From Gemmatimonadota bacterium (GTDB taxonomy: Bacteria > Gemmatimonadota > Gemmatimonadetes > Gemmatimonadales > Gemmatimonadaceae): a stretch of DNA of 6,552 nt. Numbering within the stretch: the first letter of the stretch is position 1; every line of letters begins with the position of its first letter. Below, piece by piece: positions 5,705 to 6,552 of the stretch. Under the pieces are notes generated by a model. That model made no database searches. It was given only the letters and a program-made list of their open reading frames with translations, and was not told where the DNA came from. The stretch lies in NCBI GenBank assembly GCA_003222065.1, contig QHUV01000130.1, positions 1 through 6,552 of the forward strand, given 5' to 3'. Both the position numbers and the translations under genes were made by a program.

Positions 5705-6552
5705 GCTTTGCGAAGCGAGGCTCGCCCCGAATGTTCGCGAGGAACGGCTCGGACCGCGCGAGAAAGGGATAGTTGATCCAGCCGAGAGCAACGACGCGCT
5801 CGACAAACTCGAGCGCGCCTTCGCGCTCACCGGCCAGTGCCAGGGCGTCGGCAGCCCACCAGCAGAAAATGTCGTCACCCCAGACCGCCGCGCGCAGCTC
5901 GGTCGTCATCACACGGAGCACTTCACGGCGTTCACCGCGAAGCGCGTGGGCCATCGCCGGGGCCATCCGCGCCCACGCCATGTCGGTCGCGTCATGCGCA
6001 ACGCGCTCGAGCATCATCGTCGCCTCGTCGCGATGGCCGTTCGCCGCCAGCATCAGCGCGTGCACCATGCGATGAGATGGGTTGGTCGGATCGATGTCGA
6101 CGGAACGCTGCGTCCATCGCAGCGCCTCGTCGTAGTGGCCGTCGAACATCGCCACCATACCGAACATGCAGAGATTGATCGACGTGAGCGGATCCACTTT
6201 CTGCAATCGCTCCATGAGTGCCCGCGCCAACGCGCCGCGGCCGGCGACAGCGTAGTTGTAGCCAAGCCAGAGTAGTGCCTCCGGATCGTTCGGATCGAGA
6301 GCGAGGGCGCGCTTGAAATCGGCCATCGCTCCGGCGGGATCGGCGCGGTTATTCCGAATTGCCCCGCGCAGCCCGTATCCCTTGGACGACTCGGGATTGA
6401 TCGCGAAGATGCGCGTCACGCAGGCCTCGGCCTTGCTCAACAGCTCGTCGTATTGCTCGGTTGGAACGAGCCCGACGTTCACGCTCTGCCAGTAGATCAA
6501 CCCCTCGGCGGTCGCGAGGAGCTCGTTGTCGCCGACGATCTCCTGGGCTCGC
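5661..6552 (-). CDS. TPR-repeat C-terminal part of a larger protein (possibly kinase- or cyclase-linked regulator), cut by window edge
   Basis: The frame is open from the right edge to a TGA at 5661-5663, giving 296 visible residues starting RAQEIVGDNELLATAEGLIYWQ. No start codon with an SD is visible, so the true start is probably outside. Visible residues of about 56-90, 91-124, 125-158 and 159-192 form four tandem 34-residue TPR units; the first and third end in ALDPNDP and DIDPTNP. Two more helical repeats follow (about 195-260). The ending, YPFLARSEPFLANIRGEPRFAKLMERVRRAWEAFEA, is typical of TPR tails seen behind Ser/Thr kinase, adenylate cyclase or winged-helix domains in Gemmatimonadota and Acidobacteriota. 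Such repeats bind protein partners, so this part is likely a cytoplasmic sensing or scaffold module. Which effector domain, if any, precedes it cannot be seen. The last 44 bp overlap the convergent S41 gene. Confidence 0.8.
   Translation of the reverse strand, partial: RAQEIVGDNELLATAEGLIYWQSVNVGLVPTEQYDELLSKAEACVTRIFAINPESSKGYGLRGAIRNNRADPAGAMADFKRALALDPNDPEALLWLGYNYAVAGRGALARALMERLQKVDPLTSINLCMFGMVAMFDGHYDEALRWTQRSVDIDPTNPSHRMVHALMLAANGHRDEATMMLERVAHDATDMAWARMAPAMAHALRGERREVLRVMTTELRAAVWGDDIFCWWAADALALAGEREGALEFVERVVALGWINYPFLARSEPFLANIRGEPRFAKLMERVRRAWEAFEA

Noticed and set aside
4280..5878. A 532-codon open frame on the minus strand opposite the S41 peptidase gene
   Set aside because: It is a shadow frame of GC-rich coding sequence. 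Its translation is Arg-rich and shows no domain, while the plus strand has a signal peptide and all S41 motifs.
1..6552. Search for tRNA, rRNA, CRISPR repeats, transposases, integrases, toxin-antitoxin pairs or defence genes
   Set aside because: None of the frames or repeats supports any of these. The gene content looks like ordinary chromosomal sequence.

Overview
The window is ordinary chromosomal sequence from a GC-rich bacterium. It holds five protein-coding genes, two of them cut by the window edges. I see no rRNA, tRNA, CRISPR array, insertion sequence, phage gene or integration site. A very large secreted Asp-box (BNR/sortilin-type) beta-propeller protein, a secreted DUF2914 protein, a secreted IRBP-type S41 peptidase and a TPR regulator side by side resemble Gemmatimonadota. 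Acidobacteriota or a related phylum cannot be excluded; the assignment is inferred from gene content and composition only.

Layout. Positions 1-366 (minus) are the first 122 codons of a FadD-like long-chain acyl-CoA synthetase. It has a good sigma70-like promoter and a strong Shine-Dalgarno (SD) in the 63-nt gap before it. Positions 430-3666 (minus) encode a 1078-residue exported protein with eleven Asp-box motifs. A 175-nt divergent intergenic region (3667-3841) carries a plausible promoter for the minus-strand gene. Position 3842 begins a plus-strand pair: a 138-residue exported DUF2914 protein (3842-4258), then an 81-nt leader and a 454-residue exported S41 peptidase (4340-5704). From the right edge a minus-strand TPR protein ends at 5661, so its tail overlaps the end of the peptidase gene by 44 bp.

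How the genes relate. Three of the five products carry clear Sec signal peptides and probably act outside the cytoplasm. The sequence does not show a shared pathway. The Asp-box protein and the S41 peptidase are each common as scattered paralogues in such genomes, so functional linkage should not be assumed from adjacency.

Two non-coding signals stand out. The first is an octamer, CGTTAGGC or its complement, found eight times plus one single-base variant within the first 3.5 kb. It falls in several codon phases, in both orientations and once in a 5' leader, and is absent from the remaining 3 kb. This looks like a DNA-level word, not a protein motif. The second is a perfect 13-bp inverted repeat in the leader of the peptidase gene. 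It encloses a second small hairpin, its right arm runs into the SD, and its left arm begins where a candidate -10 box predicts the mRNA 5' end. I found no new defence or mobile system.
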